47,340 nucleotides of DNA. It comes from Actinomycetes bacterium. Lineage in GTDB: Bacteria > Actinomycetota > Actinomycetes > Actinomycetales > Micrococcaceae. A program made the position numbers and the translations under genes. The number at the start of each line of letters is the position of its first letter. Positions within the stretch are counted from its first letter, which is position 1. The stretch is from assembly GCA_023426375.1 (NCBI GenBank), contig JAFAAV010000052.1, positions 1-47,340 of the forward strand, written 5' to 3'. Shown here in pieces: positions 1 through 8,764 of this stretch. The notes under the pieces are model-generated. The model ran no database searches, was not told the origin of the DNA, and saw only the letters and a program-made list of their open reading frames with translations.

Positions 1-2819
1 TGGATCTGGGTGCGCCCGAGATCATCGTGAACAACGAGAAGCGCATGCTCCAGGAAGCGGTCGATTCGCTGTTCGATAACGGTCGTCGCGGTCGCCCCGT
101 CACCGGACCGGGCAACCGTGCGCTCAAATCGCTGTCGGACATGCTCAAGGGTAAGCAGGGTCGTTTCCGTCAGAACCTGCTGGGTAAGCGCGTGGACTAC
201 TCGGGCCGTTCGGTCATCGTGGTGGGTCCGCAGCTGAAGCTGCACCAGTGCGGTCTGCCCAAGCAGATGGCCTTGGAGCTGTTCAAGCCCTTCGTGATGA
301 AGCGCCTGGTCGACCTCAACCACGCTCAGAACATCAAGTCCGCCAAGCGCATGGTGGAGCGTTACCGTCCGCAGGTGTGGGATGTCCTCGAAGAGGTCAT
401 CACTGAGCACCCGGTTCTGTTGAACCGTGCTCCCACCCTGCACCGCTTGGGTATCCAGGCGTTCGAGCCGCAGCTGGTCGAAGGTAAGGCCATTCAGCTG
501 CACCCGCTCGTGTGTGGTGCGTTCAACGCTGACTTCGACGGTGACCAGATGGCAGTGCACCTGCCGCTGTCCCCGGAGGCTCAGGCCGAGGCTCGCGTGC
601 TGATGTTGTCCTCGAACAACATCCTGAAGCCCTCGGACGGTAAGCCGATCGCCCTGCCTTCGCAGGACATGATCATCGGTCTGTACCACCTGACCACCAT
701 TCGTGACGGTTCTGCCGGCGAGGGCAACAGCTACTCGTCCGTGGCCGAGGCCATCATGGCCTTCGACTCCGGCGAGTTGCACCTGAACTCCAAGTGCAAG
801 ATCGAGCTCGACAACTTCGTGCCGTACGCCGGCTGGGACGCTCCCGAGGGTTGGGAACCGGGCCAGTCCGCCGTCGTCGAGACCACCCTGGGTCGCGTGC
901 TCTTCAACGAGACGCTGCCCGAGGATTACCCCTGGGACGAGAACGTCGCCGACAAGAAGCACCTGTCTTCCTTGGTGAACGATCTGGCCGAGCGCTACCC
1001 CATGACCCAGGTGGCTCACACCTTGGATCTGCTCAAGGACGCCGGTTTCCACTGGGCATCCCGTTCGGGTGTGACCGTGGCGATCTCGGACATCGCGACT
1101 CCGCCGGAGAAGCCCGCCATCATGGAGGGCTACGAAGCGCAGGCCGCGAAGATTCAGGGTCAGTACGACAAGGGTCTGATCGATGACGACGAGCGTCGTT
1201 CCGAGCTGATCGACATCTGGTCCAAGGCAACCGATGAGGTCGCCGAGGCCATGCGTAACAACCTGACCGCGAGCAACACCATCAACCGCATGGTGTCCTC
1301 GGGTGCACGTGGTAACTGGATGCAGGTTCGTCAGATCGCGGGTATCCGTGGTCTGGTGGCCAACCCCAAGGGCGAGATCATGCCCCGTCCGATCAAGTCC
1401 TCCTACCGTGAGGGCCTGTCGGTTCTGGAGTACTTCATCGCTACCCACGGTGCCCGTAAGGGTCTGGCCGATACCGCGCTGCGTACCGCCAACTCGGGTT
1501 ACCTGACCCGTCGTCTGGTGGACGTCTCGCAGGACGTCATCGTTCGCGAGGCTGACTGCCAGACCAGCCGTGGCCTGGTGCTGCCCGTGTCGGAGACCGA
1601 CGAGTCCGGTGTGCGTTCGCTGCACGAGGACGTCGAGAACACCGTGCACGGTCGTGTGCTGTCCACCGACGTGGTCGACGCCAACGGCGAGATCGTGGCC
1701 GAGGCCGGACAGGACATGTCCGACGCCCTGATCAACAAGCTGTTCACCGCCGGTATCGACGAGGTCCGCGTGCGCTCCGTGCTCACGTGTGAGTCCGCCG
1801 TGGGCGTGTGTGCTTCTTGCTACGGACGTTCCCTGGCCACCAACCAGTTGGTGGACATCGGCGAGGCCGTGGGCATCGTGGCTGCTCAGTCGATTGGTGA
1901 GCCCGGTACCCAGCTGACCATGCGTACCTTCCACACCGGTGGTGTCGCCTCCTCGGACGGTGACATCACCCAGGGTCTGCCCCGTATTCAGGAGCTCTTC
2001 GAGGCGCGTACCCCCAAGGGTGTCGCCCCGATCTCCGAGGTGGCCGGCCGCGTGCGCATCGAGGACACCGACAAGTCCCTCAAGATCGTCATTGTCCCGG
2101 ACAACGGCGATGAGGAATTTGCCTACCCGGTGCTGCGTCGCGCCAAGCTGCTCGTGCACGACGGTGATTCCGTGGTGGTCGGTCAGCAGCTCGTGACCGG
2201 TGCGGTTGACCCCAAGGAGGTGCTGCGTATTCGCGGTCCTCGTGAGGCTCAGAAGCACCTGGTGGACGAGGTCCAGGGCGTGTACCGCTCCCAGGGTGTG
2301 GGCATCCACGACAAGCACGTGGAGGTCATCGTCCGTCAGATGCTTCGTCGTGTGACCATCATCGAGTCCGGCGATACCGCGTTGCTGCCGGGTGAGTTGG
2401 TAGACAGCGTGCGCTTCCTCGAGGCCAACCGCGGTGCGGTGGCCGAAGGCAAGCGTCCCGCGGCGGGCCGTCCGGAGCTCATGGGTATCACCAAGGCTTC
2501 GTTGGCGACCGACTCGTGGCTGTCTGCCGCATCCTTCCAGGAAACCACCCGCGTTCTGACGCAGGCGGCCATGGAAGGTAAGTCGGATCCGCTGCTGGGT
2601 CTGAAGGAGAATGTGATCATCGGTAAGCTCATCCCGGCCGGCACCGGCCTGGCGCGTTACAACAACGTGGACGTTGAGCCCACCGAAGAGGCCAAGGCCT
2701 CGATGTTCACCGATCCTTCCGCGTTCGCTGACTTCAGCTACGCCGAGGAGAACTCGGGTGCGTTGGGTTCGGAGTTCCAGGCCATCCCGTTGGATGACTA
2801 CGACTTCGGCACCAACTGA
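1..2819 (+). CDS. rpoC: RNA polymerase subunit beta-prime, 5' end missing
   Basis: This is the catalytic beta-prime subunit of RNA polymerase. The reading frame is open from the first full codon (base 3), so the gene starts outside the window; about 938 residues are present. The GTG at 27 is internal. The absolutely conserved NADFDGDQ motif, whose three aspartates hold the catalytic magnesium, is encoded at about 525-548 (DFDGD at 531-545). The upstream GRRGRPVTGPGNR and LLGKRVDYSGRS stretches are the usual rudder and switch neighbourhood. The second zinc site is intact: one Cys in ADCQTSRG, then three in CESAVGVCASC. The C-terminus ends in an acidic tail, as in other actinobacteria. The partner gene rpoB is expected to the left. 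A terminator follows directly. The identification is certain. Confidence 0.99.
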   Translation, partial: DLGAPEIIVNNEKRMLQEAVDSLFDNGRRGRPVTGPGNRALKSLSDMLKGKQGRFRQNLLGKRVDYSGRSVIVVGPQLKLHQCGLPKQMALELFKPFVMKRLVDLNHAQNIKSAKRMVERYRPQVWDVLEEVITEHPVLLNRAPTLHRLGIQAFEPQLVEGKAIQLHPLVCGAFNADFDGDQMAVHLPLSPEAQAEARVLMLSSNNILKPSDGKPIALPSQDMIIGLYHLTTIRDGSAGEGNSYSSVAEAIMAFDSGELHLNSKCKIELDNFVPYAGWDAPEGWEPGQSAVVETTLGRVLFNETLPEDYPWDENVADKKHLSSLVNDLAERYPMTQVAHTLDLLKDAGFHWASRSGVTVAISDIATPPEKPAIMEGYEAQAAKIQGQYDKGLIDDDERRSELIDIWSKATDEVAEAMRNNLTASNTINRMVSSGARGNWMQVRQIAGIRGLVANPKGEIMPRPIKSSYREGLSVLEYFIATHGARKGLADTALRTANSGYLTRRLVDVSQDVIVREADCQTSRGLVLPVSETDESGVRSLHEDVENTVHGRVLSTDVVDANGEIVAEAGQDMSDALINKLFTAGIDEVRVRSVLTCESAVGVCASCYGRSLATNQLVDIGEAVGIVAAQSIGEPGTQLTMRTFHTGGVASSDGDITQGLPRIQELFEARTPKGVAPISEVAGRVRIEDTDKSLKIVIVPDNGDEEFAYPVLRRAKLLVHDGDSVVVGQQLVTGAVDPKEVLRIRGPREAQKHLVDEVQGVYRSQGVGIHDKHVEVIVRQMLRRVTIIESGDTALLPGELVDSVRFLEANRGAVAEGKRPAAGRPELMGITKASLATDSWLSAASFQETTRVLTQAAMEGKSDPLLGLKENVIIGKLIPAGTGLARYNNVDVEPTEEAKASMFTDPSAFADFSYAEENSGALGSEFQAIPLDDYDFGTN

Positions 2820-2858
2820 TCACGTGGCACGGTAGCTGAGCTGCCGTAGTCCGTTCGA

Positions 2859-2898
2859 CCGAAGGCCGGTTCCCACTCATGTGGGGACCGGCCTTCGG
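2859..2898 (+). terminator. rpoC terminator hairpin
   Basis: An 18-bp stem (2859-2876 against 2881-2898) has a four-base TCAT loop and one G-T wobble. It lies 40 bases after the rpoC stop. There is no clear T tract, which is common in actinobacteria. It separates rpoBC from the aromatic catabolism block. Confidence 0.88.
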
Positions 2899-2991
2899 CG
2901 TTGCCCGGGAGACTACGCTGGAGTACAGATCATTCGTGTGCCTGTGACGGTGCAGCATGGGATCTGTGGCACGAGCGGCGAGGAGCGGGAG

Positions 2992-3753
2992 ATGGCGAAT
3001 TCGACATCGGGCGATTCTGTTCTCGCTCGCGTGGAACGGATCCTTGCGGCCTTCGGTCCTGAATCCCCGGTGTTGCAGCTCAAGGACATCGCCAGTTCTG
3101 CTCAGCTCCCCACGTCCACTGCACACCGTTTATTGACAGATATGAAGCAGATCGGCTGGATCGAGTCCGCTCGGGGGCAGGGTTATCGGGTGGGGACCCG
3201 GTTGTGGGAGCTGGCCTCCCGGGCCGCATTGGCAGAGGACCTGGCATCGGTTGCGATTCCGTTCATGTCGGACGTCCACGCGGTGCTTCGACAGCACGTT
3301 CACGTGGGAGTCGTGGAAGGCGACGACGTCCTGTTCGCCGAGCGGATCCTCGGCAAGAAGTCGGATGTGCCGCTACGCTCGAACGTGGCGGGCAGGTTAC
3401 CCCTGCACCAATCGGCGGCGGGGCTGGTGCTGATGTCGCAATACTCGGAGTCTTTCGTCACGGAATACTGCCGGCGGGTGCGCGACGACAGTTTTCCCGA
3501 GGGGATTCCTACGGATCGTCTGATGACTGACCTGCGCCGTTTCGCGCAACGGGGTTATGCCCTGCAACGCGGTCGAATTGACCAGGAAACCGGTGGTATT
3601 TCGGTGCCGGTCCGGGTGCCACAGTGGCACCGCCCGGTGGCGCTGGGTGTGGTCATGGCGCTCGAGGATATGGGCCCGGCAGAAGTGCCCGGCATTGTGC
3701 AAACGTTAAGGGTTGCCTCGCACGGAATCTCCCGTGCCATGGGCGCACTGTAA
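2992..3753 (+). CDS. IclR-family transcriptional regulator (candidate pobA regulator)
   Basis: A 253-residue IclR-type regulator. It has an N-terminal winged helix-turn-helix (about residues 12-65, recognition region around AQLPTSTAHRLLTDM) and a C-terminal effector-binding domain (about 80-250). I chose ATG 2992 over upstream in-frame starts because AGGAG at 2981-2985 is correctly spaced and the protein then begins at the normal IclR length. It lies immediately upstream of and codirectional with pobA, with 144 bases between them. A palindrome resembling an IclR-type operator lies in that gap. In the PcaR/PcaU/PobR subgroup such proteins usually activate in response to the aromatic substrate. 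Control of pobA by 4-hydroxybenzoate is therefore a reasonable inference but is not shown. It is clearly diverged from the second IclR protein at 12054. Confidence 0.85.
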   Translation: MANSTSGDSVLARVERILAAFGPESPVLQLKDIASSAQLPTSTAHRLLTDMKQIGWIESARGQGYRVGTRLWELASRAALAEDLASVAIPFMSDVHAVLRQHVHVGVVEGDDVLFAERILGKKSDVPLRSNVAGRLPLHQSAAGLVLMSQYSESFVTEYCRRVRDDSFPEGIPTDRLMTDLRRFAQRGYALQRGRIDQETGGISVPVRVPQWHRPVALGVVMALEDMGPAEVPGIVQTLRVASHGISRAMGAL

Positions 3754-3819
3754 CAACCGTATCCTGTTGTTTAGTGACCATCTGAAGAATCTTCCTTACT
3801 GGATCACGCTCGGTCGTAA

Positions 3820-3834
3820 TTCCATTCAATGGAA
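3820..3834. promoter_or_regulatory. Palindromic operator candidate upstream of pobA
   Basis: TTCCATTCAATGGAA is a perfect 7-1-7 inverted repeat. Its size and TTCC/GGAA half sites resemble known IclR-family operators. Its centre is 37 bases before the pobA -10 candidate, the position expected for an activator. The adjacent IclR protein is the likely ligand, by inference. Confidence 0.55.
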
Positions 3835-3840
3835 GCACTG

Positions 3841-3869
3841 TGATGCGAGCCATGCCTGCCACGCATAAT
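3841..3869 (+). promoter_or_regulatory. pobA promoter candidate
   Basis: CATAAT at 3864-3869 matches the -10 consensus in five of six bases. No good -35 hexamer lies 17-18 bases upstream (TGATGC at 3841-3846), which fits an activator-dependent promoter. The predicted start near 3876 gives a short leader ahead of the AAGGAGG ribosome binding site of pobA. Confidence 0.45.
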
Positions 3870-3897
3870 GTGAGTCACACGTGCGCAAGGAGGACAC

Positions 3898-5094
3898 ATG
3901 GTCAAAGAGCGAACAATCGTGGAAACCCAGGTCGGCATCGTGGGCGCAGGCCCCGCCGGGTTGATGCTTTCCCACCTGCTGTACAAGGCAGGTATCGACA
4001 GCGTGGTCGTGGAGAAGCGTTCCCACGATGAGATCGCCAACACGCACCGAGCCGGCATTCTCGAGGCCGGCACCGTCAAGATGCTGGTGGAATCCGGCGT
4101 TGACGGCAGGGTCCTGTCGGAAGGCCACGAACACGAAGGCACCACGTTGCGCTTCGAGGGTGTCAGCCACCGCATCGATTTCCAGAAGCTCGTGGGGGAG
4201 TCCGTGTGGCTCTACCCGCAGAACGAGGTGTTCGTCGATCTGGCCGCCGCTCGCAAGCGCGACGGTGGAGACGTCCGCTACGAGGTGACGGACACCCAGA
4301 TCGTTGACCTCACGTCCGAGCAGCCCAAGATCCTGTGTACCTCGGCTGACGGAGAAGACCTCGAGATCCGCTGCAAGATCCTGGTCGGTGCAGACGGCTC
4401 CAAGGGTATTTCCAAGCGTCAGATCCCCGAGGACATCCGTACAGACAACTTCATTGAGTACCCGTTCGCGTGGTTCGGCATCCTGTGTGAGGCTCCGGCC
4501 TCGGCTCCCGAACTGATCTACGCGAACTCGGAGCACGGCTTCGCATTGATCTCCCAGCGCAGTGACACCGTTCAGCGCATGTATTTCCAGTGCGATCCCA
4601 ACGAGAACATCGACGACTGGGACGACGAGCGCATCTGGGCGGAGCTGCAGCGCCGCATCGACGGCCCGGACGGGCTGCAGTTGCAGCGCGGCAAGATCTT
4701 CGACAAGACCGTGCTGCCCTTCCGCTCCTACGTGTGCGAACCGCTGCGCTACGGGAATATGTTCCTGGTGGGGGACGCCGGGCACACGGTTCCGCCCACC
4801 GGCGCCAAGGGTCTAAACCTGGCCTTCTGCGACGTGCGCGTGTTGGCTCCCGCCATCGTCGACTTCTTCGACAAGGGCGACGAGAGCGGTCTGGCCGAGT
4901 ACTCGGCCAAGGCGCTGGAACGTATTTGGAAGGCGCAGAACTTCTCGTACTGGGCCACCAACCTCATGCACATCCAACCGGGCGAGAACCCGTTCAATCA
5001 GAAGCGTCGCCGGGGTGAGTTCGCGTCCATCACCGGATCGGACCGCGGTGCGGCTTACTTCGCCGAGTGCTACACCGGCTGGCCGGACAAATGA
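3898..5094 (+). CDS. pobA: 4-hydroxybenzoate 3-monooxygenase
   Basis: A single-component FAD monooxygenase that hydroxylates 4-hydroxybenzoate to protocatechuate using NAD(P)H and O2 in the cytoplasm. It is 398 residues long, against about 394 for the family. The FAD-binding GAGPAG lies at residues 16-21. A THRAG motif supplies the conserved Arg near flavin and substrate. The LVGADG segment is the DG motif, and GDAGHTVPPTGAKG from about residue 292 is the GD motif. The start is ATG 3898 behind AAGGAGG. The residues around the helix that sets NADH or NADPH preference (RSHDEIANTH) differ from the Pseudomonas enzyme, so coenzyme preference is not assigned. It heads the pobA-pcaHGBDC run, and its product is the substrate of PcaHG encoded next. 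Confidence 0.96.
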   Translation: MVKERTIVETQVGIVGAGPAGLMLSHLLYKAGIDSVVVEKRSHDEIANTHRAGILEAGTVKMLVESGVDGRVLSEGHEHEGTTLRFEGVSHRIDFQKLVGESVWLYPQNEVFVDLAAARKRDGGDVRYEVTDTQIVDLTSEQPKILCTSADGEDLEIRCKILVGADGSKGISKRQIPEDIRTDNFIEYPFAWFGILCEAPASAPELIYANSEHGFALISQRSDTVQRMYFQCDPNENIDDWDDERIWAELQRRIDGPDGLQLQRGKIFDKTVLPFRSYVCEPLRYGNMFLVGDAGHTVPPTGAKGLNLAFCDVRVLAPAIVDFFDKGDESGLAEYSAKALERIWKAQNFSYWATNLMHIQPGENPFNQKRRRGEFASITGSDRGAAYFAECYTGWPDK

Positions 5095-5139
5095 GCCACG
5101 TATCAACCACCGCAGCTATGTCCCCTAAGGAGATGAATC

Positions 5140-5955
5140 ATGGCAGCTGAAAATCCAGAAGACGCCTTCGAGCCGCTCACGGCCAAGGGCGCCGACGACG
5201 CCGCTGACAGCCAGGACCAGCTCAACAACGAGATGGCCCAGATCACCAAGCAGTACGAGGAATCCGGTCGCACGGAGACCCAGCCGCGGCTGGACTACGC
5301 GCCCTACCGCAGTTCCATCCTGCGCCACCCCACCAAGGATCCGCGTCACACGGACCCTGAGACCATCGAGCTCTACGCTCCGGCCTTCGGCGAGCGGGAC
5401 GTGCACAAGCTCGAGTCGGATCTGACCATTCAGGACGGCGGCGAGCCGATCGGTGAGCGCATCCGCATCACCGGCCGCATCCTTGACGGCGACGGCCGCC
5501 CCGTGCGCAATCAGCTGGTGGAGATCTGGCAGGCCAACGCCGCGGGTCGTTACATCCACAAGCGCGATCAGCACCCCGCACCCATCGACCCGAACTTCAC
5601 GGGCGTGGGTCGCTGCCTGACCGGTGACGACGGGTCCTACTCGTTCGTGACCATCAAGCCCGGACCGTACCCGTGGAAGAACCACCAGAACGCATGGCGC
5701 CCCGCGCACGTGCACTTCTCGCTGTTTGGAACCGACTTCACCCAGCGCATGATCACCCAGATGTACTTCCCGGGTGACCCGCTGTTCGCGCTGGATCCCA
5801 TTTACCAGTCGATCGTTGACCCCAAGGCCCGTGAGCGCCTCGTGGCCGACTACGACCACAACGTGTCCGAGCACGAGTGGCTGCTGGGCTACAAGTGGGA
5901 CATCGTGTTGAGCGGTTCCAACCGGACCTGGACGGAGGATGACAGCAATGTCTGA
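5140..5955 (+). CDS. pcaH: Protocatechuate 3,4-dioxygenase beta subunit
   Basis: This is the iron(III)-carrying subunit of intradiol protocatechuate 3,4-dioxygenase, which cleaves the ring to 3-carboxy-cis,cis-muconate. It has 271 residues. The four iron ligands are visible as Tyr138 (GRYIH), Tyr177 (PGPYPW), His190 and His192 (RPAHVHFS). The N-terminal 45 residues are acidic and look disordered, and are longer than in the Pseudomonas enzyme. An AAGGAGATG ribosome binding site precedes ATG 5140. It follows pobA by 45 bases and its 3' end overlaps the start of pcaG by 8 bases, so the two subunits are translationally coupled. Confidence 0.97.
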   Translation: MAAENPEDAFEPLTAKGADDAADSQDQLNNEMAQITKQYEESGRTETQPRLDYAPYRSSILRHPTKDPRHTDPETIELYAPAFGERDVHKLESDLTIQDGGEPIGERIRITGRILDGDGRPVRNQLVEIWQANAAGRYIHKRDQHPAPIDPNFTGVGRCLTGDDGSYSFVTIKPGPYPWKNHQNAWRPAHVHFSLFGTDFTQRMITQMYFPGDPLFALDPIYQSIVDPKARERLVADYDHNVSEHEWLLGYKWDIVLSGSNRTWTEDDSNV

Positions 5956-6523
5956 GAACACCCAACGCCTGGTACCCACCCCGGGCCAGACCATCGGCCC
6001 GTTCTACGGGTACGCACTGCCGTACGAGAACGGCGAGAACCTGGTGGATCGCTCGCACCCCGGTTCCGTGCGACTGCACGGCACCGTGTACGACGGCCAC
6101 GGCGTTCCCGTGCCGGACTCCATGCTGGAAATCTGGCAGGCGGACGAGAACGGCAACGTCTCCCAGGAGACCGGTTCGTTGATTCGTGACGGCTATACGT
6201 TCACCGGTTTCGGTCGCGTGGCCGTGGACAACGAGGGCCACTACACCTTCACGACCGTGAACCCGGGCCCGACCGAGGCCGGCAAGGCACCGTTCATCTG
6301 TCTGACCGTGTTCGCCCGCGGCCTGCTCAACCGGTTGTTCACGCGCATCTACCTGCCCGAGGACACCGAGGCGCTCGCCAATGACCCGTTGCTCTCGGGC
6401 CTGTCCGAGGACGAGCGCGCCACCCTGGTGGCCACCCGCGAAGCGGACGGCTCGTTGCGCTTCGACGTGCACCTGCAGGGTGACGGCGAGACCGTGTTCC
6501 TGGCCTACCCGGGGCTTGAATGA
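5948..6523 (+). CDS. pcaG: Protocatechuate 3,4-dioxygenase alpha subunit
   Basis: The non-iron subunit pairs with PcaH and helps build the active site. It is 191 residues from ATG 5948. An in-frame ATG at 5939 exists but directly abuts the GGAGG at 5934-5938. ATG 5948 is nine bases beyond it and is the better start. The TPGQTIGPFYGYALP opening is typical of PcaG, as is the LEIWQAD intradiol-fold motif, which is shared with PcaH. The gene overlaps pcaH by 8 bases and pcaB by 4. Confidence 0.96.
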   Translation: MSENTQRLVPTPGQTIGPFYGYALPYENGENLVDRSHPGSVRLHGTVYDGHGVPVPDSMLEIWQADENGNVSQETGSLIRDGYTFTGFGRVAVDNEGHYTFTTVNPGPTEAGKAPFICLTVFARGLLNRLFTRIYLPEDTEALANDPLLSGLSEDERATLVATREADGSLRFDVHLQGDGETVFLAYPGLE

Positions 6524-7965
6524 TCACCACGGGTCTTCTCACACCGGGAAGCCACCGGGCGGCTGAGCTGCTCGACGACCGTGCCGTGGCCCGCGCCGTC
6601 CTCCTCACGGAGGCGGCGTGGGTCGCGGCCCAGTCGCGTCTGGGGCTCGTTCCGGAAGACATCGCTGACACCTGTCGGGAGGCGGTGGACCACGTCTCCC
6701 TGGATGAGGCGGCACTGAATCGCCTTGCGGTCGCCTCTGAAGGCGGCGGTAACCCGGTGATTCCGTTACTTGCCGACTACCGCGCCGCAGTGAAGGAACT
6801 GCACGGTTCCCCGGTACCCGCGGTGCACAAGTCCCTCACGAGCCAGGACGTCATGGACACCGCGCTCGCCCTGCTGCTCAAGGCCGCGCGAGACAGTCTG
6901 GTACCGGATCTGCAGCGCACCGGCGACGCGCTCGCCGGGTTGGTCGAGGCACACACGGAGACGGTCATGGTCGGCCGTACCCTCACCCAGCACGCTCTGC
7001 CCATGTCGTTCGGTCTCAAGGCTGCCTCGTGGCTTGCCGGTGTCGACGACGCCGCTCGCGACGTTTTCGAGCGCGCGCACCTTCCCGTGTCCTACGGGGG
7101 AGCCTCCGGAACACTGGCCGCGGGTATGGCGCTGTGCGATCAGGGTGGCAGCCCGGAAGAAACCGCAGAACGACTTTTCACACTCATTGGGTACTGGGCC
7201 GATGAACTGGGGCTGGCCGTCCCGGAACAGGTCTGGCACACCGACCGGGTCTCCGTGCTCAGGGTGGCCGGAGCGCTCGCGGAAACAACTGCCGCACTGG
7301 GACGCATGGCCAATGATGTCCTGTTGATGTCCCGGCCCGAAGTGGGGGAGCTGCGCGAGCCCACGGCTCCGGGTCGAGGGGTCTCCTCTGCTATGCCGCA
7401 GAAGCAGAATCCCGTGTTGAGCGTGTTACTCAAACGCACCGCCTTGGCTGCGCCTCACCTCCTGGGACAGGTCAACTCCGGAGCGGCCGCCGCCGTGGAC
7501 GAACGTCCCGACGGCGGTTGGCACGCCGAATGGCCCGCATTGCGCGAGCTGGCGGTCCTGACTACCGCGGCGGCGTCGCACGCCGCAGAACTCACCGAGG
7601 GTCTGACCGTCAACGCCGAACGAATGGCCCAGAACCTGCGCGATGCCGGAACCGGTGTTATGGCCGAACGTCTGAGCGCTGGTCTGAGCCCTGTGCTCTC
7701 TGAATCTGACGGGTCAACCGCCAAGCAGCGGGTACAGGCTGCCGTGCGCGAGCATCCAGTCGATGCAGAGGCGCTCGCCGATCTTCTGACCGACCTGGTC
7801 ATGAGAGAGGATTCTCCGGCGTTGCCGGAGGGCGTCATCCAGCAGGACCGGGACAGCGTGACTGCCTGGCTGCGGCAGCTGCTGGACCCCCGCGGCTACC
7901 TGGGTGCCACGCAGCACCTGTGCGCCCGCGCCGTGAAGAACCACCGAGAAAGGTTGATTGCATGA
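6520..7965 (+). CDS. pcaB: 3-carboxy-cis,cis-muconate cycloisomerase
   Basis: A bacterial-type cycloisomerase of the fumarase/aspartase superfamily. It converts 3-carboxy-cis,cis-muconate to 4-carboxymuconolactone. It has 481 residues. The superfamily signature SSAMPQKQNP is at about 289-298, and the helical core includes LTSQDVMDTA near residue 107. ATG 6520 overlaps the pcaG stop as ATGA, and its own stop overlaps the pcaD start the same way, so the series is translationally coupled. Its length is somewhat above the family norm of about 450. Confidence 0.95.
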   Translation: MITTGLLTPGSHRAAELLDDRAVARAVLLTEAAWVAAQSRLGLVPEDIADTCREAVDHVSLDEAALNRLAVASEGGGNPVIPLLADYRAAVKELHGSPVPAVHKSLTSQDVMDTALALLLKAARDSLVPDLQRTGDALAGLVEAHTETVMVGRTLTQHALPMSFGLKAASWLAGVDDAARDVFERAHLPVSYGGASGTLAAGMALCDQGGSPEETAERLFTLIGYWADELGLAVPEQVWHTDRVSVLRVAGALAETTAALGRMANDVLLMSRPEVGELREPTAPGRGVSSAMPQKQNPVLSVLLKRTALAAPHLLGQVNSGAAAAVDERPDGGWHAEWPALRELAVLTTAAASHAAELTEGLTVNAERMAQNLRDAGTGVMAERLSAGLSPVLSESDGSTAKQRVQAAVREHPVDAEALADLLTDLVMREDSPALPEGVIQQDRDSVTAWLRQLLDPRGYLGATQHLCARAVKNHRERLIA

Positions 7966-8750
7966 GCGTGCCCGAGCTTGGACTCGTGGAGTTCTCGAAT
8001 CCCGAACATCTTTCCAGCGACGCACCCCTGGTCGTTCTGGGGCCCGGCATCGGAACTTCCGTAACCAACCTGTACGGCGGTGTGGCCTCCCAGTTGAGTG
8101 ACGAAATACACGTGGTCGGCTGGGACCTGCCGGGGCACGGTGTGAGCGCCCCGGCGCAAGAGTTCACGGTGGCCGAACTCGCTCGGGGAGTACTGGACGC
8201 GGTATCTGGTCATGTGTCCTCCGGGCCCTTCCACTACGTGGGCACCTCCATCGGCGGGGCCGTTGGACAGCAACTACTTGCTGAGCACGCGGACCAGCTG
8301 GCCTCGTTGACGCTGATCTCCACCACTGACTACTTCCCGGATCCCGCCGGCTGGCACGAACGTGCGGACCTCGTGGCGCAGGCCGGTACTCCGACCCAGG
8401 TGATCAACTCCGCCAAGTTGTGGTTCGCCACCGACTTCCTGGCCCAGAATGCGGAGGTTGGCACCGCTTTGCTGCACGACCTGCAGAACGCGGACCGGCT
8501 CAGCTACGCGGCCGCGTGTCGCTCGTTGGCCACCTTCGACCTGCGGGGTGCCAGGCCCGAGACGGATGTCCCAGTTCTGGCGCTGTCCGGACCGAGCGAC
8601 GTCGTCACCGGCCCCGAGACCGTTCAGGAACTGGCCGACAAGCTGGGCGCCCGCCACGAAACCGTGCCGAATACCTCGCACCTGTTGGCCGCGGAGGCAC
8701 CGCAGGCCACCGCAGAACACATCACCCACTTCATCTCGGCCCACCGCTGA
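7962..8750 (+). CDS. pcaD: 3-oxoadipate enol-lactonase
   Basis: An alpha/beta hydrolase of 262 residues that opens 3-oxoadipate enol-lactone to 3-oxoadipate. The predicted triad is Ser96 in the nucleophile elbow GTSIGG, Asp213 in GPSDVV and His240 in NTSHLL. ATG 7962 is the start because it forms an ATGA overlap with pcaB and begins the normal hydrolase N-terminus; a longer frame upstream lacks a ribosome binding site. It is encoded separately from the decarboxylase gene that follows, whereas many actinobacteria fuse the two as pcaL. Confidence 0.93.
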   Translation: MSVPELGLVEFSNPEHLSSDAPLVVLGPGIGTSVTNLYGGVASQLSDEIHVVGWDLPGHGVSAPAQEFTVAELARGVLDAVSGHVSSGPFHYVGTSIGGAVGQQLLAEHADQLASLTLISTTDYFPDPAGWHERADLVAQAGTPTQVINSAKLWFATDFLAQNAEVGTALLHDLQNADRLSYAAACRSLATFDLRGARPETDVPVLALSGPSDVVTGPETVQELADKLGARHETVPNTSHLLAAEAPQATAEHITHFISAHR

Positions 8751-8764
8751 GCAGAAAGGACGTC

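Noticed and set aside
3752..3771. AACAAC/GTTGTT hairpin after the first IclR gene as terminator
   Set aside because: The stem is only six bases, AT-rich and overlaps the stop codon; too weak to call.
3826..4785. Long minus-strand frame opposite pobA
   Set aside because: Mirror of pobA codon use; no motif, and pobA has all its functional motifs.
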